Position numbers and translations under genes: made by a program. Below, in pieces: positions 9,515 to 18,575 of a DNA stretch of 64,000 nt. The DNA comes from Streptomyces cynarae (GTDB lineage Bacteria; Actinomycetota; Actinomycetes; Streptomycetales; Streptomycetaceae). The notes below the pieces were generated by a model. That model was not told the DNA's origin. It saw only the letters and a list, made by a program, of their open reading frames with translations, and made no database searches. The stretch covers positions 3,724,001 to 3,788,000 of the forward strand of contig NZ_CP106793.1 in NCBI RefSeq assembly GCF_025642135.1, read 5' to 3'. Within the stretch, counting starts at the first letter, position 1; each line of letters begins with the position of its first letter.

Positions 9515-10315
9515 TCAGCCGCCGCACTGCCGCAGCATCATCTGCTTGTCGGCCGCCGTCACGGGAAGGTCGTACTTGAGCGACACCTGGGCGAAGCGGA
9601 CCGAGTAGGCGCAGCGGATCTGCGTGTTCGGAGGCAGCCAGGTCGCCGGCCCGGAGTCGCCCTTCGCGCCATTGGTCGGGCCGTCCACCGGGATCAGGTT
9701 CAGCGGGTCGTTGGCGATGTCCTCCCGCTTGTCCTTCGACCAGCGCGAGGCACCCATCTGCCAGTCGTACGACAGCGGCATGACGTGGTCTATCTGCACT
9801 GCCGCCGCATGGGACTTGGTCCACTCGATCGTCTTCCCCGTGTACGGGTCATGCAGCGTCATGGACGTGACGACGCAGTCCGAGCCCGCGCGGAAGCGGA
9901 CCTTCTCGGCATCGCGCTTCAGCAGATCGTTGCGCGAGTCGCACCCGTTGTGGGAAAAGGGGATGCCGCCCGGGGCCGCGTCGGTCCAGGCGTAGCCGAA
10001 CTTGTCCCGCTCGTACCCCGTCTTGGGTCCGCGGCCCTTCGTCGCCACTTTCTCGATCAGCGACCGGGCCTTGGCCTTGTCCGCGCTCGAAGTGACGGCT
10101 GCCAGGCCCGGCTTCGTCCCGTCGGGGTTGTCCAGCGGGTTCACCGCCCGGCCGTCGGCGGCCGTCGGGACGGCGGCACCGGAGGGTCCGCCGTCCACGG
10201 GCGGGGCGAGGCCCTTGCACCCGGTCACCATCAACCCGGTGGCCAGCAGCGCGGCGGATGTCAGCAGGACGCGCCGCCTTCCGCCACCGTGCCCGACGTG
10301 TCGCTCAGTACGCAT
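9515..10315 (-). CDS. Putative secreted lipoprotein HNH endonuclease (GmrSD/DUF1524-like)
   Basis: 266 aa from ATG 10315. A basic/hydrophobic signal sequence ends in a lipobox (VTGC, about residues 30-33), so the protein is probably a membrane-attached lipoprotein. The C-terminal half carries an HNH-type core: IDHVMPLSYDWQMGASRW (His-Asp region) followed by NDPLNLIPVDGPTNGAKGD and a late Cys-containing tail. This pattern is typical of the extracellular HNH proteins common in streptomycetes and related to the DUF1524 family. Likely role: degradation of extracellular nucleic acid for nutrition or competition. A single-gene unit is suggested by the flanking hairpin and a 266-bp gap to mfd. Confidence 0.85.
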   Translation of the reverse strand: MRTERHVGHGGGRRRVLLTSAALLATGLMVTGCKGLAPPVDGGPSGAAVPTAADGRAVNPLDNPDGTKPGLAAVTSSADKAKARSLIEKVATKGRGPKTGYERDKFGYAWTDAAPGGIPFSHNGCDSRNDLLKRDAEKVRFRAGSDCVVTSMTLHDPYTGKTIEWTKSHAAAVQIDHVMPLSYDWQMGASRWSKDKREDIANDPLNLIPVDGPTNGAKGDSGPATWLPPNTQIRCAYSVRFAQVSLKYDLPVTAADKQMMLRQCGG

Positions 10316-10480
10316 TACGCGACGCCCTCCCCTTGCCTGTACCGCCCGCGCCGGGCCGTTCTCCCGGTCTCACGGTAGCCGTCAAGGGGTTATGTCCCTC
10401 ACATCGCCTTCGTCATGCGTACGAGAACCGCCCCACTCACGCGCCGCGACCCCGATACGACCGCTCCGACCCACCACCGA

Positions 10481-10520
10481 CCCGCTAGGGCCCACCAAGA
10501 CCCGCTAGGACTCACTAGGG
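10481..10520. repeat. Short degenerate direct repeats (CTAGG-centred) between HNH gene and mfd
   Basis: Three copies of a 10-nt unit of the form CYCRCTAGGR occur at 10481, 10501 and 10511, spaced by 20 and 10 nt and so on one helical face. They lie in the 266-bp gap downstream of mfd and upstream of the HNH gene. The rest of the gap shows no gene. Function unknown. Confidence 0.4.
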
Positions 10521-10581
10521 CCCCTCCGCCCCCATCCGGGCCGCTCAGGCGGGATGGGGCCGATAGGACCCGCCAGACCGG

Positions 10582-13500
10582 CTACGATCCCAGGATCGAC
10601 GTCAGGAACTCCCCGACCCAGCCCAGCAACTCCCGTCCGACCAGCGGCTTTCCGCCGACCTTCGCCGTCTTGGGGCGGGGGACCAGGACCTGGTGGACGG
10701 TCGGCTTGACGATGGTGCCGGGGTACAGGCGCTTGAGCCGCAGCTCCTGGGACTCCCTCAGCTCCACCGGGGCGAAGCGGATGTTGGTGCCCTGAAGGAC
10801 GATCTCGCCGACACCGCAGGCGCGGGCGAGCATGCGCAGGGCCGCCACCAGGAGGAGGTTCTCGACCGGCTCGGGCAGCTTGCCATAGCGGTCGACCAGC
10901 TCCTCGCGGACGGCCTTGATGTCCTCCTCCGAGTTCACGGAGGCGATCGCGCGGTAGGCCTGGAGGCGCAGCCGCTCGCCGGGCGCGTAGTCGTGCGGGA
11001 CGTGGGCGTCGACGGGCAGCTCGATCTTGACCTCGAGCGGCGCCTCTTCCTCGATCTCGCCGGTCTCCAGCTGGCGCCGGTAGTCCGCGACCGCCTCGCC
11101 GACCATCCGCACGTACAGGTCGAAGCCGACGCCCGCGATGTGACCGGACTGCTCGCCGCCGAGCAGGTTGCCCGCGCCGCGGATCTCCAGGTCCTTCATC
11201 GCCACGTACATGCCCGCGCCCATCTCCGTGTGCTGGGCGATGGTCGCCAGCCGCTCGTGGGCGGTCTCCGTCAGCGGCTTCTCCGGCGGGTAGAGGAAGT
11301 ACGCGTAGCCGCGCTCCCGGCCACGGCCGACACGTCCGCGCAACTGGTGCAGCTGGGACAGGCCGAAGGTGTCGCCGCGCTCCACGATCAGTGTGTTGGC
11401 GTTGGAGATGTCGATGCCCGACTCGACGATCGTCGTGGAGACCAGCACGTCGAACTTCTTCTCCCAGAAGTCGACGACGACCTGCTCCAGCGCCTGCTCG
11501 GACATCTGGCCGTGGGCCGTGGCGATCCGCGCCTCGGGGACGATCTCCCGCAGCCGCGCCGCCGCCCGGTCGATCGACTCCACCCGGTTGTGGATGTAGA
11601 AGACCTGGCCCTCGCGCAGCAGCTCACGGCGGATCGCGGCGCCGATCTGCTTCTCCTCGTACGGCCCCACGAAGGTCAGCACCGGGTGCCGCTCCTCCGG
11701 CGGGGTGGTGATCGTGGACATCTCGCGGATGCCCGTCACCGCCATCTCGAGCGTCCTCGGGATCGGGGTCGCGGACATCGTCAGCACGTCGACGTTCGCG
11801 CGCAGCTTCTTCAGCTGCTCCTTGTGCTCGACGCCGAAACGCTGCTCCTCGTCGACGATGACCAGACCGAGGTCCTTGAACTTGGTCTCCGACGAGAACA
11901 GGCGGTGCGTGCCGATGACGACGTCCACCGCGCCCTCGCGCAGTCCCTCCAGGACCGCCTTGGCCTCCGTGTCCGTCTGGAAACGCGACAGCGCCCTCAC
12001 GTTCACCGGGAACTGGGAGTAACGGTCGGAGAACGTCCCGAAGTGCTGCTGCACCAGCAGCGTGGTCGGTACGAGGACGGCGACCTGCTTGCCGTCCTGG
12101 ACCGCCTTGAACGCGGCCCGCACCGCGATCTCCGTCTTGCCGTAGCCCACGTCGCCGCAGATCAGGCGGTCCATCGGGACCGACTTCTCCATGTCCTCCT
12201 TGACCTCGGCGATCGTGGTCAGCTGGTCCGGGGTCTCCGCGTACGGGAACGCGTCCTCCAGCTCCCGCTGCCAGGGGGTGTCCGTGCCGAAGGCGTGGCC
12301 GGGGGCCGCCATGCGCGCGGAGTACAGCTTGATGAGATCGGCGGCGATCTCCTTGACGGCCTTCTTCGCGCGCGCCTTCGTCTTGGTCCAGTCGGCGCCG
12401 CCCAGGCGGTGCAGGGTCGGGGCCTCGCCTCCGACGTACTTGGTGATCTGCTCCAGCTGGTCGGTCGGGATGTAGAGGCGGTCGCCGGGCTGGCCGCGCT
12501 TGGCAGGGGCGTACTCCACCACCAGGTACTCGCGGGTGGCGCCCTGGACGGTGCGCTGCACCATCTCGATGTAGCGGCCCACGCCGTGCTGCTCGTGGAC
12601 GATGTAGTCGCCGGACTCCAGGGTCAGCGGGTCGATCGTCTTGCGGCGGCGGGCCGGCATCCGGGTGCCGTCGCGGCCGGCCGCCCGCTGGCCGGACAGG
12701 TCGGTCTCCGTGAGCACGGCCAGTTTGAGGGCCGGGTCGACGAAGCCGTACTCGATCGAGCCGCACGCCACGTGCACGACCGACGGGGACAGCGCCCCGA
12801 GGTCGGCGTCGAGGCGGGCCGCGATGCCTTCGTTGCCCAGCACCTCGACGGTGCGGGACGCCGGGCCGTGGGCCTCGGTGACGAACACGGTGCGCCAGCC
12901 GTCGGCGAGCCAGCCCTTGGTGTCGGCGAGCGCCTTGGCGGTGTCGCCGCGGTAGGTCTCGGGCGCGTGCATGCCGAGCGTGAGCGTGTCCCCCGCCGCG
13001 TCAGCGGCATATGTCACCGTCAGGTCGGCGTCCGCGGCGAACGGGGACACCGACCACCACATCATGCCCAGCTCGCCGGCCCGGTCCCGGACGTCAGCGA
13101 GGGACCACAGGGAGGCGGCGCCGACGTCGATGGGTGCCTCTCCGCCGCCGGCGGTGGCCGCCCAGGACGCCTGGAGGAACTCCTGTGACGTGGCCACCAG
13201 GTCCGCGGCGCGCGTGCGGACCCGCTCCGGGTCGCACACGACGGCCATGGCGCCCGCGGGCATGACGTCGAGCAACAGCTCCATGTCGTCGACGAGGACG
13301 GGTGCGAGGGACTCCATGCCCTCCACGGCGATCCCCTCGGCGATCTTGCCGAGCAGTTCGCCCAGCTCCGGGTGGTCCTCCGCGAGGGCGGCGGCGCGCT
13401 GCCGCACGTCGTCGGTGAGCAGCAGCTCGCGGCAGGGCGGTGCCCACAGGCCGTGCTCGGCGACCTCCAGGGAGCGCTGGTCGGCGACCTTGAAGTAGCG

Positions 13501-14139
13501 GATCTCCTCGACGTCGTCGCCCCAGAACTCGATGCGCAGGGGGTGTTCCTCGGTGGGCGGGAAGACGTCCAGGATGCCGCCGCGCACGGCGAACTCGCCG
13601 CGCTTCTCCACCAGCTCCACGCGGGAGTACGCGGCGGCGGCGAGGGCCTCCACGACGTCGTTCAGGTCGGCGCTCTGGCCGGTTCTCAGGGACACCGGTT
13701 CCAGGTCGCCGAGGCCCTTGACCTGGGGCTGGAGCACGGAACGCACGGGGGCGACGACGACGGAGACCGGGCCGGTCTCGGGATCGTCGGAGCTCGGGTG
13801 GGCGAGCCGTCTCAGGACGGCGAGGCGGCGGCCGACGGTGTCGCTGCGGGGGCTGAGGCGCTCGTGCGGGAGGGTCTCCCAGGACGGGTACTCCACGACG
13901 CCGTCGGGCGGCAGCAGGGAGCGCAGCGCGGCGGCGAGGTCCTCGGCCTCGCGGCCGGTCGCGGTCACGGCGAGGACGGGCCTGCCCGCGTCGCGGGCGA
14001 GTGCGGCCACGGTGAAGGGGCGTGCCGCCGGGGGGCCGACGAGGTCGACGTGCATACGGTTGCCGTCGGTCGCGGCCTTGACCGCTTCCGCGAGTGCGGC
14101 GTCCTTGACTACGGCGTCGAGCAGACCGTGCAGGCTCAT
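10582..14139 (-). CDS. mfd: Transcription-repair coupling factor Mfd
   Basis: 1185 aa from ATG 14139 (MSLHGLLDAVVKD). The frame is open further upstream, but that extension is low-complexity and lies in repeat DNA. Mfd displaces RNA polymerase stalled at lesions and recruits UvrA. Domains: N-terminal UvrB-homology module; the CarD-like RNA-polymerase interaction domain (GDYIVHEQHGVGRYIEM, then QPGDRLYIPTDQLEQITKY); the RecG-like SF2 motor with Walker A GDVGYGKTE (about residue 660), DEEQ box (about 763), SATPIPRT, and GRVGRGRERGYAYFLY; and a C-terminal TRCF domain. Length matches the family. It is transcribed alone, separated from the exporter genes by a 582-bp repeat-rich spacer. Confidence 0.97.
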   Translation of the reverse strand: MSLHGLLDAVVKDAALAEAVKAATDGNRMHVDLVGPPAARPFTVAALARDAGRPVLAVTATGREAEDLAAALRSLLPPDGVVEYPSWETLPHERLSPRSDTVGRRLAVLRRLAHPSSDDPETGPVSVVVAPVRSVLQPQVKGLGDLEPVSLRTGQSADLNDVVEALAAAAYSRVELVEKRGEFAVRGGILDVFPPTEEHPLRIEFWGDDVEEIRYFKVADQRSLEVAEHGLWAPPCRELLLTDDVRQRAAALAEDHPELGELLGKIAEGIAVEGMESLAPVLVDDMELLLDVMPAGAMAVVCDPERVRTRAADLVATSQEFLQASWAATAGGGEAPIDVGAASLWSLADVRDRAGELGMMWWSVSPFAADADLTVTYAADAAGDTLTLGMHAPETYRGDTAKALADTKGWLADGWRTVFVTEAHGPASRTVEVLGNEGIAARLDADLGALSPSVVHVACGSIEYGFVDPALKLAVLTETDLSGQRAAGRDGTRMPARRRKTIDPLTLESGDYIVHEQHGVGRYIEMVQRTVQGATREYLVVEYAPAKRGQPGDRLYIPTDQLEQITKYVGGEAPTLHRLGGADWTKTKARAKKAVKEIAADLIKLYSARMAAPGHAFGTDTPWQRELEDAFPYAETPDQLTTIAEVKEDMEKSVPMDRLICGDVGYGKTEIAVRAAFKAVQDGKQVAVLVPTTLLVQQHFGTFSDRYSQFPVNVRALSRFQTDTEAKAVLEGLREGAVDVVIGTHRLFSSETKFKDLGLVIVDEEQRFGVEHKEQLKKLRANVDVLTMSATPIPRTLEMAVTGIREMSTITTPPEERHPVLTFVGPYEEKQIGAAIRRELLREGQVFYIHNRVESIDRAAARLREIVPEARIATAHGQMSEQALEQVVVDFWEKKFDVLVSTTIVESGIDISNANTLIVERGDTFGLSQLHQLRGRVGRGRERGYAYFLYPPEKPLTETAHERLATIAQHTEMGAGMYVAMKDLEIRGAGNLLGGEQSGHIAGVGFDLYVRMVGEAVADYRRQLETGEIEEEAPLEVKIELPVDAHVPHDYAPGERLRLQAYRAIASVNSEEDIKAVREELVDRYGKLPEPVENLLLVAALRMLARACGVGEIVLQGTNIRFAPVELRESQELRLKRLYPGTIVKPTVHQVLVPRPKTAKVGGKPLVGRELLGWVGEFLTSILGS

Positions 14140-14721
14140 GGAGGGGCATCCGTCCCGGGGTGGGCAACACGAACACCCGGCCGCGAGATTTTCTGGGGCC
14201 GGGGTTCTCCAGCCTACGACGCCGGGCGCGTGACCGTCGGGGCTGTGGACAACGTCCCACCGGTCGCGGGGTGCGGGTACCGGATGGTGTTCGCCCCCGC
14301 CGCCCCTACCCTTCCCGTCCCTGGGGGCTGCGCCCCCAGACCCCGCTTCGGCCTTGACGGCCTCGTCCTCAAACTGCCCCAAGCTCTTCGAGCAGGAGGG
14401 ACCCCCAGACGGGCTGAAAATTCAGCCCCTCCGGCGTTTGAGGAGCGGGGGTCCGAGCGGGGGTCCGGGGGCTGGCCCCCGAACGGGGTCTGGGGCAGAG
14501 CCCCAGCCGGGTCCAGGGGCACAGCCCCTGGTGGGGTCGAAGGGGCGGAGCCCCTGGCGGGGTCGAAGGGGCGGAGCCCCTGGGGACGGGAAGGGTAGGG
14601 GCGGCGGGGGCGAAAAACTCTCAGGCCGGACCGGGCGGCGCAGGAAAGCCCGGCGTCGGAGAGCCTGTGCTCCCCGGCGCCGGGCTCCGCCCGATTCCCC
14701 CGTGCTCCCCGCCCCGGGGGG
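14140..14721. other. 582-bp intergenic spacer, GC-rich inverted and direct repeats
   Basis: No credible gene. The spacer separates the FtsX-type gene end (14722) from the mfd start. It holds a 30-bp perfect inverted repeat (see 14291-14613), several GGGGCGGAGCCCC / GGGGCACAGCCCC units (about 14515-14580), and a copy of an interspersed motif (14376-14410) found again in reverse orientation near 25622. The 150 bp next to mfd should contain its promoter, but I cannot place a confident -10/-35. Confidence 0.7.
14291..14613. repeat. 323-bp element bounded by 30-bp perfect inverted repeats
   Basis: The arms 14291-14320 and 14584-14613 are exact reverse complements over 30 nt (starting TCGCCCCCGCCGCCCCTACC). 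Inside are shorter palindromic and direct repeats, including two near-identical copies of GTCGAAGGGGCGGAGCCCC. The layout resembles a MITE-like or fold-back intergenic element of the sort scattered through Streptomyces chromosomes. No transposase or target duplication was recognised. Confidence 0.65.
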
Positions 14722-17291
14722 CTACTCCGTCGCGATCGCGTTCAGCACGTTCATCCGGCCCGCCCGGAACGCCGGGATCAGGGCCGCGAACAGCCCCACG
14801 AAGGCCGAGGCGACGAAGACGCTCGTGATCGTGCCCCACGGGATCTGGAGGACGTTCAGGCCCTCCAGGGCGAGGAGCTTCTGGGCCGTGGCGCCCCAGC
14901 CCATGCCCAGGCCGAGTCCCAGCAGGGCGCCGAAGAGGGCGATCACCACCGACTCCAGGCGGATCATGCGGCGCAGCTGGCGGCGGGAGAGGCCGATCGC
15001 CCTGAGCAGGCCGATCTCCCTCGTCCGCTCCACCACCGACAGGGCCAGCGTGTTCACCACGCCCAGGACCGCGACGATGATCGCGAGGGCGAGCAGGCCG
15101 TAGACCATGTTGAGCAGCTGACCGACCTGGTCCTTCAGCTCCTTCTTGTAGTCGGTCTGGTCGCGCACCTGGTACTGCGGGTACGGCTTCATCGACTGCT
15201 TCAGCGCCGCGTACGCCTGCTTCTCCTGGCCGTCCTTCGCCTTGGCGAACATGATCTGGTTCGGCGGGATCCTGTCCTTCGGGACGTACTTCTCCATGGT
15301 CGCGATGCTCATGTAGCGCGCGCCCTGGTCGAGGGCGGTGTCGTCGCTGGTGATCGCCGCGACCTTGAGCTTCGCCGTCCGGCCGCCCTTGAAGGCGACG
15401 ATGATGGTGTCGCCGACGTGCACGCCGTGCTTCTTGGCGTAGTCGGAGCCGACCGACATGGCGTCGTCGCCGTAGGCGGCGGACAGGGAGCCCTGCGTGG
15501 TCGTACGGCGCAGGTCGTCGGCGTACGACGGGTCCGCGGCCGTGATCCCGGTGTCGTCGGCCTTGCCGTCCGGCGAGGTCAGGGTGGCGTCGAGCATCTT
15601 GTAGCGGGTGACGTGCGCCAGGTGCGGGCTCTGCTGCATGGCCTTCTCGGCCTGCGGCACGATCCGCTGGTTGCCCTGGACGATGAAGTCCGCGCCGACC
15701 GACTTGTCCAGCTCGCTGGTCGCCGAGGCCACCATCGAGGAGCCGACCACCGACAGGCAGGCGACCAGTGCGACGCCGATCATCAGGGCCGCGCCGGTGG
15801 CGCCGGTGCGGCGCGGGTTGCGCAGGGCGTTGCGCTCGGCCATGCGGCCCACCGGGCCGAAGGTCCGCAGCAGCACCGCGCTGATCACCCGGACCACCCC
15901 GCCCGCCAGCAGCGGGCCGATGACCACGAAGCCGATCAGGGTCAGGACCACGCCGACGCCCAGGACGAGCGAGCCGTCGCTCGCCTTCTTGGCACTCGCC
16001 GCCGCGTACAGGGCGGCGGCACCGGCGCCGGTGAGGACGAGGCCGATCAGGGCGCGGACCCGGCCCGCCCTGCCGTCGGCGGCGTGCCGGCGTCCCGCAG
16101 GGCGGCCATCGGGGAGACCTTGCCGGCGCGGCGGGCCGGCAGGTAAGCGGCCAGGACGGTGACGACGACGCCCAGGACCAGGCCGGCCACCGGTGTGGTC
16201 GCCTTGATCGTCAGGTCCCGCGTCGACAGGTCCATGCCCATCGAGCCCATGACCTTCATCAGGCCGATCGCGATACCGACACCCGCGCCCACCCCGAGGA
16301 CCGACCCCAGGACACCCAGCAGCAGCGCCTCGACCAGCACGGATCGGTTGACCTGGCGGCGGGAGGAGCCGATCGCCCGCATCAGGCCGATCTCCCGCGT
16401 CCGCTGGGCGACCAGCATCGAGAAGGTGTTGATGATCAGGAAGATGCCGACCAGGAACGCGATCCCGGCGAAGCCGAGCATGGCGTACTTGATGACGTTC
16501 ATGAACTGACCGACGTCCTTGCGGTTCTCGTCGGCGTTCTCCTTGGCGGTCTGGACCTTGAAGGACCCCGCCCCGGTGAGTGTCCGTGTGACGTTCTGCT
16601 TCAGCTGCTCGTCCGACACACCGGACGCCGCGGTGACGTTGATGTTCGTGAACCGGCCGGTGGCCCCGAGCAGTTCGCGCTGTGCGGTGGCGGTGTCGAA
16701 GTAGACGACCGCGGCACCGGGGTTGGTCACCTTGAAGGTGGCGATGCCGACGATCCGCGCCCGGAAGTCACCGGTCTGCGCGATGGTGCGCAGCTCGTCG
16801 CCCAGTTCGAGGTGGTGCTTGTCGGCGGTGTCGGCGTCGACCATCATCTCGGTCGGCCCGCGCGGGGCGTGACCGGACGTGATCTCCATCGACCGCAGGT
16901 CGTTGCTCGTCCAGTTGCCGGCGATCGTCGGAGCGCCGGTGGAGGAGCCCATGTTCTCGTTGTCGCTGTCGACGACGGTCACGTTCATCGAACTGACGCC
17001 GCCCTCCGCCGACTTGACGCCCTCGGCGTGCCGGGCCTTGTCCAGCACCGAGGCCGGCAGCGATTCGGGCACGCCGTTCTGCGGGGTCTCGTCGCTCTTG
17101 GCGACCTTCGGCGAGACGGTCACGTCGGACGCTGTCACCGCGAACAGCTTGTCGAACGTCGTGTTCATCGTGTCCGTGAACACGAGCGTGCCGCACACGA
17201 ACGCCACCGACAGCAGGACCGCGACTGCCGACAGCGCCATGCGCCCCTTGTGCGCGAAGAAGTTGCGCAGCGAGGTCTTCAGGACGGTCAT
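14722..17291 (-). pseudogene. FtsX-family ABC exporter permease, split by an apparent 1-nt frameshift
   Basis: Read as one gene this is about 856 aa: two FtsX/MacB-like permease units, each with a first TM helix, a periplasmic domain and three C-terminal TM helices. The first frame runs 17291-16047 (MTVLKTSLRNFFAHKG ... MAALRDAGTPP) and hits a stop. The second runs to 14722 and resumes the expected junction (ADGRAGRVRALIGLVLTGAG ...) in another frame. One base is missing at about 16078-16084, in GCC repeats. Family members of this size are single proteins, so this is either a true lesion or an assembly error. The start overlaps the ATPase stop (ATGA). Probable role: export or remodelling of lipids, lipoproteins or antimicrobial compounds with the adjacent ATPase. 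Confidence 0.85.
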
Positions 17292-18076
17292 GACGTGCGC
17301 CCCCGGGCGTCGAAGTCCTTCATGCGGTCCAGGACGGTGTCCGCGGTCGGCTTGAACATCTCGTCGACGATCCGGCCGTCGGCCAGGTACAGCACGCGGT
17401 CGGCGTAGGAGGCGGCGACCGGGTCGTGCGTGACCATGACGATGGTCTGGCCGAGCTCGTCCACGGACCGGCGCAGGAAGCCCAGCACCTCGGCGCCCGC
17501 GCGGGAGTCGAGGTTTCCGGTCGGCTCGTCACCGAAGATGATCTCGGGACGGGCGGCCAGGGCGCGGGCCACGGCCACGCGCTGCTGCTGTCCGCCGGAG
17601 AGCTGGCTGGGCCGGTGCTTGAGGCGCCCGGCGAGCCCGACGGTCTCCACGACCCGGTCCAGCCACGCCCTGTCCGGCTTACGGCCGGCGATGTCCATGG
17701 GCAGCGTGATGTTCTCGATCGCGTTCAGGGTGGGCAGCAGGTTGAACGCCTGGAAGATGAACCCGATGCGGTCCCGGCGCAGCTGGGTGAGCTTCTTGTC
17801 CTTCAGGCCGGTGATCTCGGTCTCGTCGAGGTGGATCTGGCCGCTCGTCACGGTGTCGAGCCCGGCCAGGCAGTGCATCAGCGTGGACTTGCCGGACCCC
17901 GAGGGGCCCATGATGGCGGTGAACTGGCCGCGGGCGATGTCCACGTCGACGTGGTCGAGGGCGACGACCCGCGTCTCCCCCGCCCCGTACGCCTTCACGA
18001 CCTGCCGAGCCCGCGCGGCAACGGCCGTACGCCCTCCAGTGCCCCCGTGCCTGGGAATGGTCACGGCCGATGTCAT
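17288..18076 (-). CDS. ABC transporter ATP-binding protein (LolD/MacB type)
   Basis: 262 aa from ATG 18076, chosen because AAGGGGAT sits about 6 nt upstream. An in-frame ATG at 18100 lacks such a site. It is the nucleotide-binding subunit of the FtsX-type exporter. Motifs: Walker A GPSGSGKST, Q-loop FQAFNLLPTL, signature LSGGQQQRVAVARAL, Walker B IIFGDEPTGNLD, and H-loop VMVTHD. The stop overlaps the permease start by 4 nt, which implies coupled translation. Five tandem 11-bp repeats lie 50-100 bp upstream of the start and may regulate the operon. No adjacent sensor/regulator pair was seen, although exporters of this class are often so controlled. Confidence 0.95.
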   Translation of the reverse strand: MTSAVTIPRHGGTGGRTAVAARARQVVKAYGAGETRVVALDHVDVDIARGQFTAIMGPSGSGKSTLMHCLAGLDTVTSGQIHLDETEITGLKDKKLTQLRRDRIGFIFQAFNLLPTLNAIENITLPMDIAGRKPDRAWLDRVVETVGLAGRLKHRPSQLSGGQQQRVAVARALAARPEIIFGDEPTGNLDSRAGAEVLGFLRRSVDELGQTIVMVTHDPVAASYADRVLYLADGRIVDEMFKPTADTVLDRMKDFDARGRTS

Positions 18077-18124
18077 GGTTGATCCCCTTTTGTCCATCAA
18101 TGAATGCCATGCGCGTGAATGCGC

Positions 18125-18178
18125 TGATCGGTGGTCGATCGGTGCCGATCAGTGGTCGATCGGTGGTCGATCGGTGTG
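18125..18178. repeat. Five tandem ~11-bp repeats (CGATCGGTGGT type)
   Basis: Units begin at about 18125, 18136, 18146, 18157 and 18168. Consensus CGATCGGTGGT, one unit is 10 nt and the others 11 nt. Each contains GATCRGTG. The spacing of about one helical turn puts all copies on one DNA face, as expected for cooperative binding. Location: 49-102 bp upstream of the ABC ATPase start, and within the 499-bp divergent spacer with the MFS gene. Confidence 0.7.
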
Positions 18179-18410
18179 ATGAGTACGCCGGTCAGTCTGG
18201 TGCCGGCGCACGGCCCGGCGCGCTGGTGCCCAACCCCGTCTTCCGCTGGGGAAAACCCCACCCCCCTCTGGTGCGGCCGGCGCGACCCCCGTGCGCCCCG
18301 ACCGCTCCCCAGCGGCGTAAAGCCAGGCTAAGGAACGGGACCGGTCCCTCTCGTCCTCCGGTGGGACGAGCCCTCCCCGAGCCCTGATACGGAGGAACCC
18401 CTAGGGGCCC

Positions 18411-18426
18411 TCCACCTCGAGGTGGA
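18411..18426. promoter_or_regulatory. Perfect 16-bp palindrome, candidate operator for MFS exporter gene
   Basis: TCCACCTCGAGGTGGA is a perfect palindrome lying 150 bp upstream of the MFS start in the divergent spacer. It looks like a TetR/MarR-type binding site. No regulator gene is adjacent. The remaining 18179-18575 spacer is GC-rich with no gene recognised, and a good ribosome-binding site (GGGAGAGGA) precedes the MFS start. Confidence 0.4.
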
Positions 18427-18575
18427 CCGGTCTCGGGGCCCGCCTCCACCCGTCGGCCCACCCACTCTCCACCCTGACGTCGCGTGAGGGTCAACTCTCC
18501 CCAGGCAGGGGCCGCGAGTGAGAGGGTGTCGTACGGCAGATACGTGCACAGGGAAACGACCGGGAGAGGATTCCT

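Noticed and set aside
10693..13188. 831-codon plus-strand frame opposite mfd
   Set aside because: It is an antisense shadow with no ribosome-binding site or recognised motif, and mfd on the other strand is unambiguous.
14160..14382. N-terminal extension of Mfd beyond ATG 14139
   Set aside because: The extension is Gly/Pro-rich and lies within the repeat element. Mfd homologues begin near MSLHGLL.
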